DNA from: Ecytonucleospora hepatopenaei
Taxonomy: Eukaryota; Microsporidia; Enterocytozoonidae
Direction: 5' to 3'
DNA length: 64,000 nucleotides
Assembly (NCBI GenBank): GCA_026692725.1
Contig: JAPMUG010000001.1
Span: forward strand, 620,001 to 684,000
Below, piece by piece: positions 1-9,309 of this stretch; positions within the stretch are counted from its first letter, which is position 1; each line of letters starts with the position of its first letter. The position numbers were made by a program, and so were the translations under genes. The notes below the pieces were generated by a model. The model saw nothing but the letters and a program-made list of their open reading frames with translations. It ran no database searches and was not told the origin of the DNA.

Positions 1-1
1 G

Positions 2-517
2 GATAATTCATCACCGGCAATTAATAAAACAAAGATAAAAAGGGAAGTGATAGCTACTGAAAAGGGATTTGTGAAAAATGTCACCAAAGCAACAGTATTT
101 GAAGTTTTACGCGATATCACAGATCCAGAACATCCTTATACTCTGGAAGAATTGAGTGTTATTTCTTTAAAAAACATAGAAATTTTTAAAAAAGAAAAAA
201 ACCAAGATAGCATATGCACAAAAGGATTGCCAATTAACACAGTTAGAATAATTTTTACACCAACTGTGCCACATTGTAGTTTAGTTGGTATAATTGCACT
301 TTGCATTTTTTACCAACTTTATGCAAACATATCAGGATTTTCTTATGAAGTTCAAATTGAAAACGATGCACATTCGCAAGCAGAAATGTATAATAAACAG
401 TTTACTGATGAAGAAAGAATACTGGCAGCTTTTGAAAACGAATCTATTATGGAAATTATAAAAAACTGTACTGAAAATACATTTTCTTGTGAAAAAGATT
501 TTAAAAATAAAGTTTAA
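2..517 (+). CDS. CIA2: CIA2/MIP18-family cytosolic Fe-S assembly factor (5' end cut by window)
   Basis: The frame is open to the left edge of the window, so the gene is 5'-truncated here; the first visible ATG or GTG need not be its start. The sequence around DITDPEHPYTLEELSVI matches the conserved DPE(H/R)P block of Cia2/FAM96 (MIP18/DUF59) proteins, and a CSLVGIIALCIFYQL stretch matches the family's second half, which carries the reactive Cys. Family role: targeting subunit of the cytosolic iron-sulfur assembly complex, which delivers clusters to nuclear enzymes such as Rad3 and DNA polymerases, both encoded nearby. The stop TAA (515-517) overlaps the stop of the convergent eL42 gene, so the two 3' ends share bases. 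Confidence 0.85.
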   Translation, partial: DNSSPAINKTKIKREVIATEKGFVKNVTKATVFEVLRDITDPEHPYTLEELSVISLKNIEIFKKEKNQDSICTKGLPINTVRIIFTPTVPHCSLVGIIALCIFYQLYANISGFSYEVQIENDAHSQAEMYNKQFTDEERILAAFENESIMEIIKNCTENTFSCEKDFKNKV

Positions 518-828
518 TATGTTAATGCAGCACCTTTAACCTTCTTTTCATTAGACAAAATGGTTTGCTTTGCTCTATGCAATGGCTTCATTTGCATTGC
601 TGAACATTTTGTGCATTTCAGTTTCAAGACAGGCTTTTTAGTGTTCTTTGCCTTTCTTCTTAAAATTGGCTTTGTTTGACCACCGAATCCTCTTTGTTTA
701 ATAGCATATCTTCTGTTTCCTTCTCTCTTTGGATTATCCTTTCCTTTCTTGTAAATGCTTATTTTATTCTCAGTATGCTTGTTGCATTTGACACAATAAT
801 GCTTCTTTTCCTTAGGAATATTTACCAT
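514..828 (-). CDS. RPL42: 60S ribosomal protein eL42 (L44/L36A)
   Basis: A basic protein of 104 residues. The start MVNIPKEKKHYC matches the eukaryotic eL42 N terminus, and the family signature GFGGQTKPILRRKAK is present, followed by a CTKC zinc-type pair near the C terminus. The reading frame extends further upstream, but the CCCC immediately before the ATG at 828 and the homology both select this start. eL42 sits in the large subunit near the E site. It is divergent from RAD3 across 131 bases and convergent with CIA2, sharing stop-codon bases. No intron is seen. Confidence 0.95.
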   Translation of the reverse strand: MVNIPKEKKHYCVKCNKHTENKISIYKKGKDNPKREGNRRYAIKQRGFGGQTKPILRRKAKNTKKPVLKLKCTKCSAMQMKPLHRAKQTILSNEKKVKGAALTY

Positions 829-952
829 GGGGTAAAATTTGTAAAAACTATTTTTGTAATTTTTAAAGTGTGTATAAATGCATGTTTTTTTAAACATTCT
901 CACAATTTTTTACACCTTCATTATAGACAACTATCTCATTTTTTACTTAAAA

Positions 953-956
953 CCCC
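953..956 (+). promoter_or_regulatory. CCC-type start-proximal motif of RAD3
   Basis: CCCC is placed three bases before the ATG at 960. It is one example of the CCC element that precedes most genes in this window. It probably marks the transcription or initiation start region; the role is inferred from position only. Confidence 0.5.
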
Positions 957-959
957 TAA

Positions 960-3233
960 ATGCTTTTTGAAATTGAAGACATACCAATTTATTTTCCATA
1001 CGATTATATTTATCCTGAACAAATAACTTACATAAAGTCTCTACTTGTATCAATTCGAAAACCTGGACATATTTTAATTGAAATGCCGTCTGGTGCGGGT
1101 AAAACCATTTCATTACTTTCATGTACAGTTTCGTACTTTATTTATTGCAAAAAACACAACAAGGAATATAAAATTGTTTATTGCTCAAGAACATTACAAG
1201 AAATAGAAAAGGTTTTAAAGGAGCTTAAAAGTTTAATAGCATATATTGAAAAATACATTAAATTTGACTTTTTGGCATTTGGTCTTTCAAAAAGAGAAAA
1301 TCTATGCATCAATCCAGTTGCATTGAGCGGAAACACAGAGTTTTTATGTAGAAAGATGATTAAAAATTTAGAAGGCTTAAATTGTGACTTTTACGACAAG
1401 CGTGCGTTCGATATACCTAAAGGTGTTTATTCATTTACAGATATAAAGGAATTAGGAAAACAAAAGGGATTTTGTCCATATTACGCAATAAGAGAGACTA
1501 TTTTACAGTGTAATTGCATTGTATTTTCATATAATTACTTAGTGGATCCATCAATTTACTCGATTATAACAGAAAAGTTTCAAAATGATTGTTTTGTAAT
1601 TTTTGATGAAGCACACAATATAGATTCTAATTGTATAGAATCACTGAGCATAGATATTACTAGAAGAACACTGGAATCTTCTACACATGTATTAAAAAAA
1701 TTAGAAACATTAATTCAATCACATAAATTGCTGGCTAAGGATAACTTGCTTAAAAAACAAAAGCTAAAGGAAATAACAAGTGAAGGAATTCCGTATTATT
1801 TTTATAAATATTCAAGCAAAGAAAGCAATGACCCTATACCAAAAAATCCTATAGAAGAGGATATTTATGAATTTACACCAGGTAATCTGAGACTTTCCAA
1901 TCATTTTATTAGCATAGTAAAGCGTTTTTTAGAGTTTTTGAAAACAAAACTTAAATCAACCCATTTAACAACAGAAACACCCTCTTCTTTTTTAAAAACG
2001 CTAGAAGATTTGACATGTGTGGACAAAAAAGCATTACGTTTTTGTTCTCAGCGTCTGTCTGTTTTGGCAAGCAACTTAAACTTTGAGGATGCAGAATTTT
2101 ACCAGTTAAAGGCGGTAATGAAATTTGCATCTTTATTAAGCATGTATTCAAAGGGATTTTCAGTGATATTTGAACCATTTGATAGTTTGGTACATGTTTT
2201 TAACCCAACACTGCGTTTGTATTGCATGGACGCATCGATTGCAATGTCTCACGTATTTAAAAAATTTAGAAATGTCATAATTACATCAGGAACACTTAGC
2301 CCAATAGAAATGTATCCCGTTGTTTTAAATTTTACACCTTCAGCTGTATTTGAGATAGGAGTTACCTTGGAAAAGAATCAAATTTCTCCTGTTATAATTT
2401 CAAAGGGAGATGACCAAGTTGTTCTTGAAAACAACGAGCACGGAGGGAATTATTTGCTGGATTTTTTGGAAGATAAGACAATTGAGGTAAAAAACAAAAT
2501 CACCACGTCTTTTAAAATAAGAATAGATGCATCCATAGTTAGGAACTACGGGATTTTTCTACTTAATGTGTCTAAAACAGTTCCTGATAATGTTGTAGTC
2601 TTTTTTCCCAGCTATATTTATATGGAGCAAATTATCACCTTATGGAATGAAACTGGATTTATTGATGAATTTTTAAGACACAAACTGATATTTATTGAAA
2701 CACCAAATAACACAGAAACAGACATTGCACTTAAAAAGTTTAAAATAGCATGTGACAATGGCAGAGGTGCCATGTTGTTTTCGGTGGCAAGGGGGAAAGT
2801 ATCCGAAGGAGTTGATTTTAAGGATGGTTATGGGCGTGCAGTGGTTGTTTTAGGGGTTCCCTTTATGTACACCGAAAGTGTAAGACTTAAAGAAAGGTTG
2901 AAATATCTTAAAAAAGAGTTTGGAATATTAGAATATGATTTTTTGGTGTTTGATGCAATGCGTCACACAGCACAGTGTCTTGGAAGAGTTTTAAGGGGTA
3001 AAGATGATTATGGAATAATGTTATTAGCAGATAGCAGATTTACACAAGAAAGTAAACTAAGCAAATTACCAAAGTGGATTCAACAGCGCATTGAAAAAGG
3101 GAATGTTGGGCTAAGCATAGAAATGGCAATGAATGTAACAAAATATTTTTTTAAAGAAATGGCACAAAAATCGAATAGTTTTGAAACATCACTAGTAGAA
3201 GAGAAAAACGTTAAAAATTTTTTAAAAAAATAA
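960..3233 (+). CDS. RAD3: TFIIH 5'-3' DNA helicase Rad3/XPD
   Basis: A superfamily 2 Fe-S helicase of 757 residues (yeast Rad3 has 778). The N terminus FEIEDIPIYFPYDYIYPEQ is the Rad3 signature. Walker A MPSGAGKT lies at 42-49 and the DEAH box at 216-219. All four Fe-S cysteines appear to be present (C116, C130, C142, C172). Motif VI QCLGRVLRG is near the C terminus. As part of TFIIH it opens DNA in nucleotide excision repair and supports transcription initiation. RAD14/XPA in this window belongs to the same repair pathway. The start is fixed by homology and by CCCCTAAATG. The protein is complete with no obvious lesion. Confidence 0.95.
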   Translation: MLFEIEDIPIYFPYDYIYPEQITYIKSLLVSIRKPGHILIEMPSGAGKTISLLSCTVSYFIYCKKHNKEYKIVYCSRTLQEIEKVLKELKSLIAYIEKYIKFDFLAFGLSKRENLCINPVALSGNTEFLCRKMIKNLEGLNCDFYDKRAFDIPKGVYSFTDIKELGKQKGFCPYYAIRETILQCNCIVFSYNYLVDPSIYSIITEKFQNDCFVIFDEAHNIDSNCIESLSIDITRRTLESSTHVLKKLETLIQSHKLLAKDNLLKKQKLKEITSEGIPYYFYKYSSKESNDPIPKNPIEEDIYEFTPGNLRLSNHFISIVKRFLEFLKTKLKSTHLTTETPSSFLKTLEDLTCVDKKALRFCSQRLSVLASNLNFEDAEFYQLKAVMKFASLLSMYSKGFSVIFEPFDSLVHVFNPTLRLYCMDASIAMSHVFKKFRNVIITSGTLSPIEMYPVVLNFTPSAVFEIGVTLEKNQISPVIISKGDDQVVLENNEHGGNYLLDFLEDKTIEVKNKITTSFKIRIDASIVRNYGIFLLNVSKTVPDNVVVFFPSYIYMEQIITLWNETGFIDEFLRHKLIFIETPNNTETDIALKKFKIACDNGRGAMLFSVARGKVSEGVDFKDGYGRAVVVLGVPFMYTESVRLKERLKYLKKEFGILEYDFLVFDAMRHTAQCLGRVLRGKDDYGIMLLADSRFTQESKLSKLPKWIQQRIEKGNVGLSIEMAMNVTKYFFKEMAQKSNSFETSLVEEKNVKNFLKK

Positions 3234-3360
3234 TTACCTAATTTAATTAGTGATTATTTTATTAAATATCAAATTTAATTTATTAAAATGTCTGTACCAT
3301 CTATTTTTATTTTTATTTATTGTTTCATCATATTTTTAAAAAAATAATACTGTTTTTTTC

Positions 3361-4203
3361 ATGCAATCAATTAAAAAATTTTTTAAAAAATTAGTATGTT
3401 GTAGCTCTAATATAAGAGTAGAATTGAAAACAGAAAAGACAAAAATTGAGAGAAAAGATTGTCAAGAGCACACTAAATTTTTATCACTTGCAGATTTGCA
3501 ACAATTTCAAATCAATGGCATAAATTACTTTTTAACCAAAAATACACTTAAATTAAATGTGATTGAACCAGTCGCAACACTTAAACCACACGATTTTATT
3601 GGATACAAACACGAAGACATTTTTCCACACGAAGCTATCTTAGAAAATGTGCTTCCAGAAAAAAACACTGAAAAACCGACTCTTGTCCTTGATTTGGACC
3701 ACACATTGGTATATCCTTCTTCTGAAAAACTATCTAATTATGATTTTACTGTCAATGTAACTTACAATAAAAAGGTACATAAAATGTATTTTATTAAAAG
3801 ACCAGGATTAGAAGAATTTTTAAAGAATTTATCAGAGCATTATGAACTTGTTCTCTATACCGCAGGAATTATGCAATACGCATTAAAAGTTTTAAAATAC
3901 ATTGATCCAGAAAGAAGAATTCTGTATTGTTTAGACAGGTCTTACTGTTCTATTTTATCAAAGAACGGAATCAGCAAGGACTTTTATGTTAAAAATTTAA
4001 ATATACTGGGAAGAGATTTATCAAAAACAATTATAGTAGATGACAAACAAGCTTCTTATGTTATGCATCCCAACAATGGGCAAACTATACCAGGTTTTTT
4101 TGGACAACAATCAGATAATGCATTGTTTTTACTGGCAGAATATCTTATTAAAATAAAAGACATAAATAACTTTAAAGAAAGAGAGCAACTTAGTTTTGAT
4201 TAA
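3361..4203 (+). CDS. PSR/SCP-type HAD phosphatase (NIF domain)
   Basis: 280 residues. A C-terminal FCP1/SCP-like HAD phosphatase domain starts near 105, with the catalytic DLDHT (DxDxT, 111-115) and a later VDDK motif that provides the second acidic pair. The N terminus is lysine-rich and contains CCSS at 13-16, which resembles the lipid-modified CCSS of yeast Psr1/Psr2 and suggests membrane attachment by palmitoylation (inference). The family dephosphorylates serine on proteins. Psr1 acts in stress and sodium signalling, SCPs on the RNA polymerase II tail, Nem1/Dullard on lipin; the N terminus favours the Psr type. There is no CCC motif at the start. It is convergent with SEC10 with a gap of 27 bases. 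Confidence 0.75.
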   Translation: MQSIKKFFKKLVCCSSNIRVELKTEKTKIERKDCQEHTKFLSLADLQQFQINGINYFLTKNTLKLNVIEPVATLKPHDFIGYKHEDIFPHEAILENVLPEKNTEKPTLVLDLDHTLVYPSSEKLSNYDFTVNVTYNKKVHKMYFIKRPGLEEFLKNLSEHYELVLYTAGIMQYALKVLKYIDPERRILYCLDRSYCSILSKNGISKDFYVKNLNILGRDLSKTIIVDDKQASYVMHPNNGQTIPGFFGQQSDNALFLLAEYLIKIKDINNFKEREQLSFD

Positions 4204-4230
4204 ATTTATTGATTATTTTATACAAATATT

Positions 4231-6111
4231 TTATTTTTTACAGACTAAAGATTGTATATCCTCTCTATCTTCTCTGCATTTAATAAGAGACTTTATATCT
4301 CTATCCGTTATTAAGTTTTCTAAATCATCATATTCTGCCATGAATTTGTCCTTTTCTACTGTTATCAATTTGCAAATGTTTCTTAAATAATTATAATGGT
4401 GTGCCATGGCTGTTCTATTTATAAACAGAACATATCCCTGTATTTCATCAATTGAATGCAACAAATTGTCTGCCTGTTCTTTTGTATACATTATGCCTAA
4501 AATATGCTTGTGCAACCTTTTAAACATATATGCTAATATTCTGTCTGTGTATATATTATAGTTTCTACCCTGTAAAACTTCTCCTTCTTTTATGCTCTTC
4601 TTCAAGAACACCAAAAGCTTTTTATATTCTCCTTTGCTTGTAAAGTACATGTTATTTATCTTCTTTTTTATTGTTAAATTTATGTAATTGATCTTAAAAT
4701 CAAATGCATCTTGTATTAATGCAGAAATCTTGGATGTAAAATCACTGATTATTGCTATCTTTTCATTTAAATATTTTTTTGTTAGCACATACACCTTGCT
4801 TAATTCATTTATCAACTCAATCTTTTCTGCTGCTTCTAGTACCATCTTGTCTAAAAGACTATTCATGCGTCTAAAAAAATACACAAGAAGCTCATTTTTA
4901 TCTTCCTCTGTATACATTCTTTTGGCTCTTTTGACCATTAAATCAACAACCACAAGTAGCATTTCAAATGCTTTCATCATCCTTGTTTGTTGTTTTACAA
5001 CCAATCCACAAATAATATATTTTTTTATAGACACTTCATTATTGATCAAAACATTCAAAATAAAATCAAAACAATCCTTTTCCAATTCAATTGCCTTAAA
5101 AATGTAAGCAGAAAATGCCTCAGAAAAGTATTCATCTAAATTTGATTTTTTAATGTTTTCTCCCAAAAAAGTGCTTAACTCCTCAGTCAAGTTATATACT
5201 TCATGAAGACTCAAAAGATATAAAATTGGGTCATTTATACACAAAAACAACTCAAGACCCTTAAAAACCAACACTCTGTAAATTTTATCTGAAATATATT
5301 CAAAATATTCATCCGAATTACCAAAAACAACCACATCCTTATCAAACGCACGATCACACTCAATCCTAATGTCCTTTAGTAGATTTTTATACGAATGTTC
5401 CTGAATGTTAAAATTGGTCAAATTCACAGTTGTCATATCTGGAGGAAATACATTTAATGGCTTCGTGAATAAATCAAACCCATACATATAGCTCTCATAT
5501 ATTAAAAACTGTTTGTCTAATTCCTTTAAAGCGACGTAGCAGTTTTTCATTTGAGAAATATCATTTTTTTCTCTGCTTTGTGCAAATAAATTTTTTATTT
5601 TTTCTTCTATCTTTTTTGTGTAAGACTGAAGTATTTCATGGTTACACAATTTGTTATATTTTAAGCTATAAAAGAGAAGCGTGCACAGGAATATCCAATC
5701 TTCAGGCACATCCGAATGAAGTAGCGAACTTAAGATTTTTTCTGTATTTTCATTCATTTCAATTGTGTACCTGAAAATCTTTTGAAGCAATTTTAGCTCT
5801 AGAATTCCTTTGTTTGTTTCCAAAATATTTTTTGCATCTCCAAGTGGCTCTATTTTAATTCTTCTTAATTTGTTTTCAACGTCTCTTTCTAAATTTCTGT
5901 GTTTTTCATCATCATCAAACACTTTATTTTGACCTATCTTTTCCTTTTTAAAAAATAATGCCTCTTGAAGTCCTTCCAATTCAACCAACACATTGTCTAT
6001 GTCGTGCTTCATTCCTGCAACATCGTTTGGGATTATTTCTATACATTCTTCGATTATAGAAATTAAGCTAAATGTTTCGCCTTTAATTTGCGATAGCTGT
6101 ATGTTTTTCAT
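4231..6111 (-). CDS. SEC10: Exocyst subunit Sec10-like
   Basis: 626 residues, largely helical, with no transmembrane segment. The C-terminal region, from about 500 to 626 (an IDEIQGYVLFINR segment followed by a helical LRNICKLITVEKDKF stretch), resembles the C terminus of Sec10/EXOC5 (SVGGMLAICDVAEYR..., then a helical end). Overall length and helical repeats suit a tethering-complex rod, though shorter than yeast Sec10 (about 870). Sec10 links exocyst to secretory vesicles at the plasma membrane. The identification rests on remembered family patterns and is moderate; another CATCHR-family subunit is the main alternative. A CCCTTGTTATG start supports the ATG at 6111. Confidence 0.55.
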   Translation of the reverse strand: MKNIQLSQIKGETFSLISIIEECIEIIPNDVAGMKHDIDNVLVELEGLQEALFFKKEKIGQNKVFDDDEKHRNLERDVENKLRRIKIEPLGDAKNILETNKGILELKLLQKIFRYTIEMNENTEKILSSLLHSDVPEDWIFLCTLLFYSLKYNKLCNHEILQSYTKKIEEKIKNLFAQSREKNDISQMKNCYVALKELDKQFLIYESYMYGFDLFTKPLNVFPPDMTTVNLTNFNIQEHSYKNLLKDIRIECDRAFDKDVVVFGNSDEYFEYISDKIYRVLVFKGLELFLCINDPILYLLSLHEVYNLTEELSTFLGENIKKSNLDEYFSEAFSAYIFKAIELEKDCFDFILNVLINNEVSIKKYIICGLVVKQQTRMMKAFEMLLVVVDLMVKRAKRMYTEEDKNELLVYFFRRMNSLLDKMVLEAAEKIELINELSKVYVLTKKYLNEKIAIISDFTSKISALIQDAFDFKINYINLTIKKKINNMYFTSKGEYKKLLVFLKKSIKEGEVLQGRNYNIYTDRILAYMFKRLHKHILGIMYTKEQADNLLHSIDEIQGYVLFINRTAMAHHYNYLRNICKLITVEKDKFMAEYDDLENLITDRDIKSLIKCREDREDIQSLVCKK

Positions 6112-6252
6112 AACAAGGGTACAATATTGTGTTTTTGGTTTTAATGTAATAACTATTGGTGTTTATTAAACATCATAAAATTTAGCTATTGTTTATTTTT
6201 CATGTCAATATCATGAAACATAAATATTTAATAAATTTATTTGTTTATATTC

Positions 6253-7446
6253 ATGTATACTTTCATAAGCATGATAAATGCATTTATACCTGAACAATCA
6301 AAGCTTAATCACCATGTCAACGAAACTTTAATTACAAGAATAAATTCTTTTAGAGATTTAGAAAAATACACAAAATACGAAAATGTCATACGAGATAACG
6401 ATTTACTATTTTTGTCAAATCATAACCATGACAAAGGATCGATAATAAAGTTTAAAGAACAAATGGAAGTTTCAAATTTTTCTGTTGTCATAGATTTAGA
6501 TCATCTCGTGTTAAAAGACTCGGATGTTTCAGGTGTTTATGTATGGTTTACAGAAAAACCAATTTCACAAGGGCCTTTAAAAAACGGACCTGCGATTTAT
6601 AAAGGATTTATGGGTGGTTTGGAATTTGCGCATATGAAGGCAAGGTTTGTATTTTCTTATAATACCGGATCGGATGATAAAGACTCAGAACATTATACTG
6701 TAATTTATGATAAAATTGACGAGTCAAAACTGGAAAATGTTGCTGACTTAAAACTTAAAATAATACACACAGAAAATAACATAAAATTTGAGTTATATGA
6801 AGGGGAAACACTCCTTTCAGATACCTTTAAAATTAATGACCCTGATTTAATCAAGATGAACAACAAGGCATATATTGGTATCACTTCATTTTATGAAAAT
6901 CAAAAAGCAGCAAATCTACTTGAACTCAAAAACATAGAAATTTACAACAGGGAAGAATTGGATGGATATAATAACATGGACCTTCATGTAGAATACAACG
7001 CGCATGATCACAGTGAAAACCAAAAGACAGTTATTGATGCGACTGCAGACATTGCACACTTTATTAGTTACCTAACATCTGCAATGGGAACAGTCGGTGA
7101 AACACCAATGCAAAAAATGGTGATGTCTTTTAAAGACGAAATGAAGGATTTAATGAAAAAAACAGATGAAATTATTAGTGGAAGCTCTTATGTTCCAACG
7201 CCAGAAAATGACTCAGAAACTGTTGAAAAATTGAATGAATTTGATGTAACAATGAACGAAATATACAATGCACTTAAAAAAATGAAAAAAGAAGTTGATC
7301 ATTTGCATGGCAAGCATACTGTTCATCATAATTATCTTAAGAAAGGAGTTATTGCATTTGGAATATTTTTTACTGCAGCCACTATTTACAAACTGTTGGT
7401 TTATAAAAATTCCACAAAAATAAAAACACTTAAAAGTTTAGACTAA
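6253..7446 (+). CDS. L-type lectin-like cargo receptor (ERGIC-53/Emp47 family)
   Basis: A type I membrane protein of 397 residues if started at the ATG at 6253 (the open frame begins earlier, at a TTG). There is a short hydrophobic signal peptide, then a luminal L-type lectin fold of about 200 residues, including GVYVWFTEKP and FMGGLEFAHM segments typical of ERGIC-53/VIP36/Emp47. A charged helical stalk with a possible coiled coil follows (about 290-355), then one transmembrane segment (GVIAFGIFFTAATIYKLLV) and a short cytosolic tail with lysines. Family members carry glycoproteins between the ER and Golgi. The SNAREs in this window serve the same route. No CCC motif is seen. Confidence 0.75.
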   Translation: MYTFISMINAFIPEQSKLNHHVNETLITRINSFRDLEKYTKYENVIRDNDLLFLSNHNHDKGSIIKFKEQMEVSNFSVVIDLDHLVLKDSDVSGVYVWFTEKPISQGPLKNGPAIYKGFMGGLEFAHMKARFVFSYNTGSDDKDSEHYTVIYDKIDESKLENVADLKLKIIHTENNIKFELYEGETLLSDTFKINDPDLIKMNNKAYIGITSFYENQKAANLLELKNIEIYNREELDGYNNMDLHVEYNAHDHSENQKTVIDATADIAHFISYLTSAMGTVGETPMQKMVMSFKDEMKDLMKKTDEIISGSSYVPTPENDSETVEKLNEFDVTMNEIYNALKKMKKEVDHLHGKHTVHHNYLKKGVIAFGIFFTAATIYKLLVYKNSTKIKTLKSLD

Positions 7447-7457
7447 TAAATTTTTTA

Positions 7458-8471
7458 ATGATTTTTGCCGTAATGTCACAAAAAATTCCAATGTTTTTGA
7501 ATAATATACAGAAGCCTTGGAAAATCCTTGCGCCCATGGTTTCAAATTCAGATGAAGCCTTTAGACTTTTAGTTAAACGATATGGAGCAGATCTTTGTTA
7601 CACAGAGATGGTTCATTGCAGAGTATTTAATGACTCAAATGCAAATATTGTTAATAACCAATGGTTTACAACAAGCAAAGCAGACAGACCATTGGTCATA
7701 CAGTTATGTGGAAACGATCCTGAAATTATGCTTAAAACATGCATTAAGCTTCAAACTTTATGCGATGCCTTTGATTTAAATTTTGGATGTCCTCAGGAAA
7801 TTGCAAGAAAAGGAAATTATGGCGCTTGGTTAATGGAAGATTTTGTGCTGATTGAAAAAATAGTAAAAACACTTTCAGAAAATATCAAAGTTCCTTTGTT
7901 TTGTAAAATACGTGTTTTTGAAAGTATAGAAAAAACAGTCGAGTATGCAAAATTAATCGAAAAAGCCGGATGTTCATTATTAACTGTTCATGGAAGAACA
8001 AGAGAACAAAGAAAGGAAAAAACAGGATATGTGTCATTTGAGCATATTAAAGCAGTTAAAGACGCACTCTCAATACCAGTAATAAGTAATGGAGGAGTTT
8101 TAGTACATGAAGACATTGAAATGGCTATAGAAAAAACAGGCTGTGATGGTGTAATGGTGGCAGAGCCAATTCTTTATATTCCTACGATATTTCAAAGTAT
8201 AGAAAAGAGAAATATAGATGTTTTTAAAGAGTATTTAGAAATATGTAAAGAAAACAAAGTCATGTGTAGATTAAAATATATTAAATCACATGCTTTTAAA
8301 ATGCTAAAAAGTCTGTTGGATTGTTATGAGGATTTACGGATAAAATTAGATAAATGCCATGAATTAAACGATTTTTACAATTTTTTAGAAAGCATAGAAA
8401 CTCTTGATGTCGATAAGAAAGCTTTAAAATTAAAACCTTACATTCGTAAATGTTATTTAAATGATAAATAA
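7458..8471 (+). CDS. DUS1: tRNA-dihydrouridine synthase, Dus1 type
   Basis: 337 residues from the ATG at 7458; a second in-frame ATG at 7473 (MSQKIPMF) is an alternative start. This is a TIM-barrel flavoenzyme: LAPMVSNSDEAFR near the N terminus, the Dus1 signature NFGCPQEIARKG at about 108-119, VHGRTREQR, SNGGVL for phosphate/FMN binding, and DGVMVAEPIL. It reduces specific uridines in the tRNA D loop; Dus1 acts on U16/U17. It follows the lectin gene by 11 bases on the same strand. Confidence 0.9.
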   Translation: MIFAVMSQKIPMFLNNIQKPWKILAPMVSNSDEAFRLLVKRYGADLCYTEMVHCRVFNDSNANIVNNQWFTTSKADRPLVIQLCGNDPEIMLKTCIKLQTLCDAFDLNFGCPQEIARKGNYGAWLMEDFVLIEKIVKTLSENIKVPLFCKIRVFESIEKTVEYAKLIEKAGCSLLTVHGRTREQRKEKTGYVSFEHIKAVKDALSIPVISNGGVLVHEDIEMAIEKTGCDGVMVAEPILYIPTIFQSIEKRNIDVFKEYLEICKENKVMCRLKYIKSHAFKMLKSLLDCYEDLRIKLDKCHELNDFYNFLESIETLDVDKKALKLKPYIRKCYLNDK

Positions 8472-8604
8472 AGTTATTATACTTTTTATACAATATTTTT
8501 ATCAATAAAAATTCTAATTAACCTAATAAAAATCAAATAATATTAAATAACTTTTAATAATAAAAATACGGTATTTTCATTTGTTTGAATTGAGCCCTTA
8601 AAAT

Positions 8605-9171
8605 ATGAGTCAAAATTTTGATAACCTATTAAGCAAAATAAATGAAGATTTAACTTTATGTGAACAAGGAAATGGAAGTTTAGGGTCTTTGGTTGTTAAA
8701 ATCAGATCATTTAAAAACTTGTTAAATAAAACAAATTTAGATTTAGAACAAAAACATAAATACGATGTAGAGATAAATAATATTATACAACGCTATAAAC
8801 AAGTACAAGTAGAAAAAAACAAACTTAAAACAAGCACACAAAATGAATTAAGGGAATCAAACTTGATGGTACAAAGAATAGACGAATTAACAAAAGTCAA
8901 AGACTTGTCAGACAAAGATTTTTATGCTTCTCAAAATAGTAAATTAGACAAAATAATAGGATCAGGATACGACAGCTTATCAAATTTAAAAAAACAAGAT
9001 GAAATTATTGATGGAATCAACTCTAAATTAAAAAAAGGTCTTACAAAATTAGGTATTAGCAATGATTTAATGGAAAAAATTGAAAAAAGAACACTCGGGG
9101 ATAAAAGTTTCTTCTATTTTATGATTTTTTTACTTATTTTTTTAATGTTTTTAATAAAATTTGTGTTTTAA
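8605..9171 (+). CDS. BOS1: Qb-SNARE, Bos1/membrin-like
   Basis: 188 residues with a heptad-rich helical body and a C-terminal tail anchor at about 168-188. The juxtamembrane segment LGISNDLMEKIEKRTLGDK follows the pattern LG(L/I)S..(V/L)...I.(K/R)R...DK typical of Bos1/GOSR2 and Gos1. It probably works as the Qb partner in ER-Golgi fusion, with a Bet1-like Qc-SNARE encoded at 27.2-27.5 kb. Start chosen by CCCTTAAAATATG. Gos1 or Vti1 remain possible. Confidence 0.7.
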   Translation: MSQNFDNLLSKINEDLTLCEQGNGSLGSLVVKIRSFKNLLNKTNLDLEQKHKYDVEINNIIQRYKQVQVEKNKLKTSTQNELRESNLMVQRIDELTKVKDLSDKDFYASQNSKLDKIIGSGYDSLSNLKKQDEIIDGINSKLKKGLTKLGISNDLMEKIEKRTLGDKSFFYFMIFLLIFLMFLIKFVF

Positions 9172-9306
9172 AAAATAAAAATTTCATTTTTATCTTAAAA
9201 TTTTGGTTTTTTTAATTTATCTTATTTTATTAGACTGCGGTGTATAAAAATACTCCTTTTTAATTTATCTATGATTTTGTGATATTCAGAAAAATAAATT
9301 TTATTA

Positions 9307-9309
9307 CCC
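9307..9309 (+). promoter_or_regulatory. CCC directly abutting the start codon
   Basis: CCC touches the ATG of the first acyltransferase (CCCATG). The same arrangement occurs at FAP7 and at the AIG1-like gene. Any 5' leader made from such an element would be very short (inference). Confidence 0.45.
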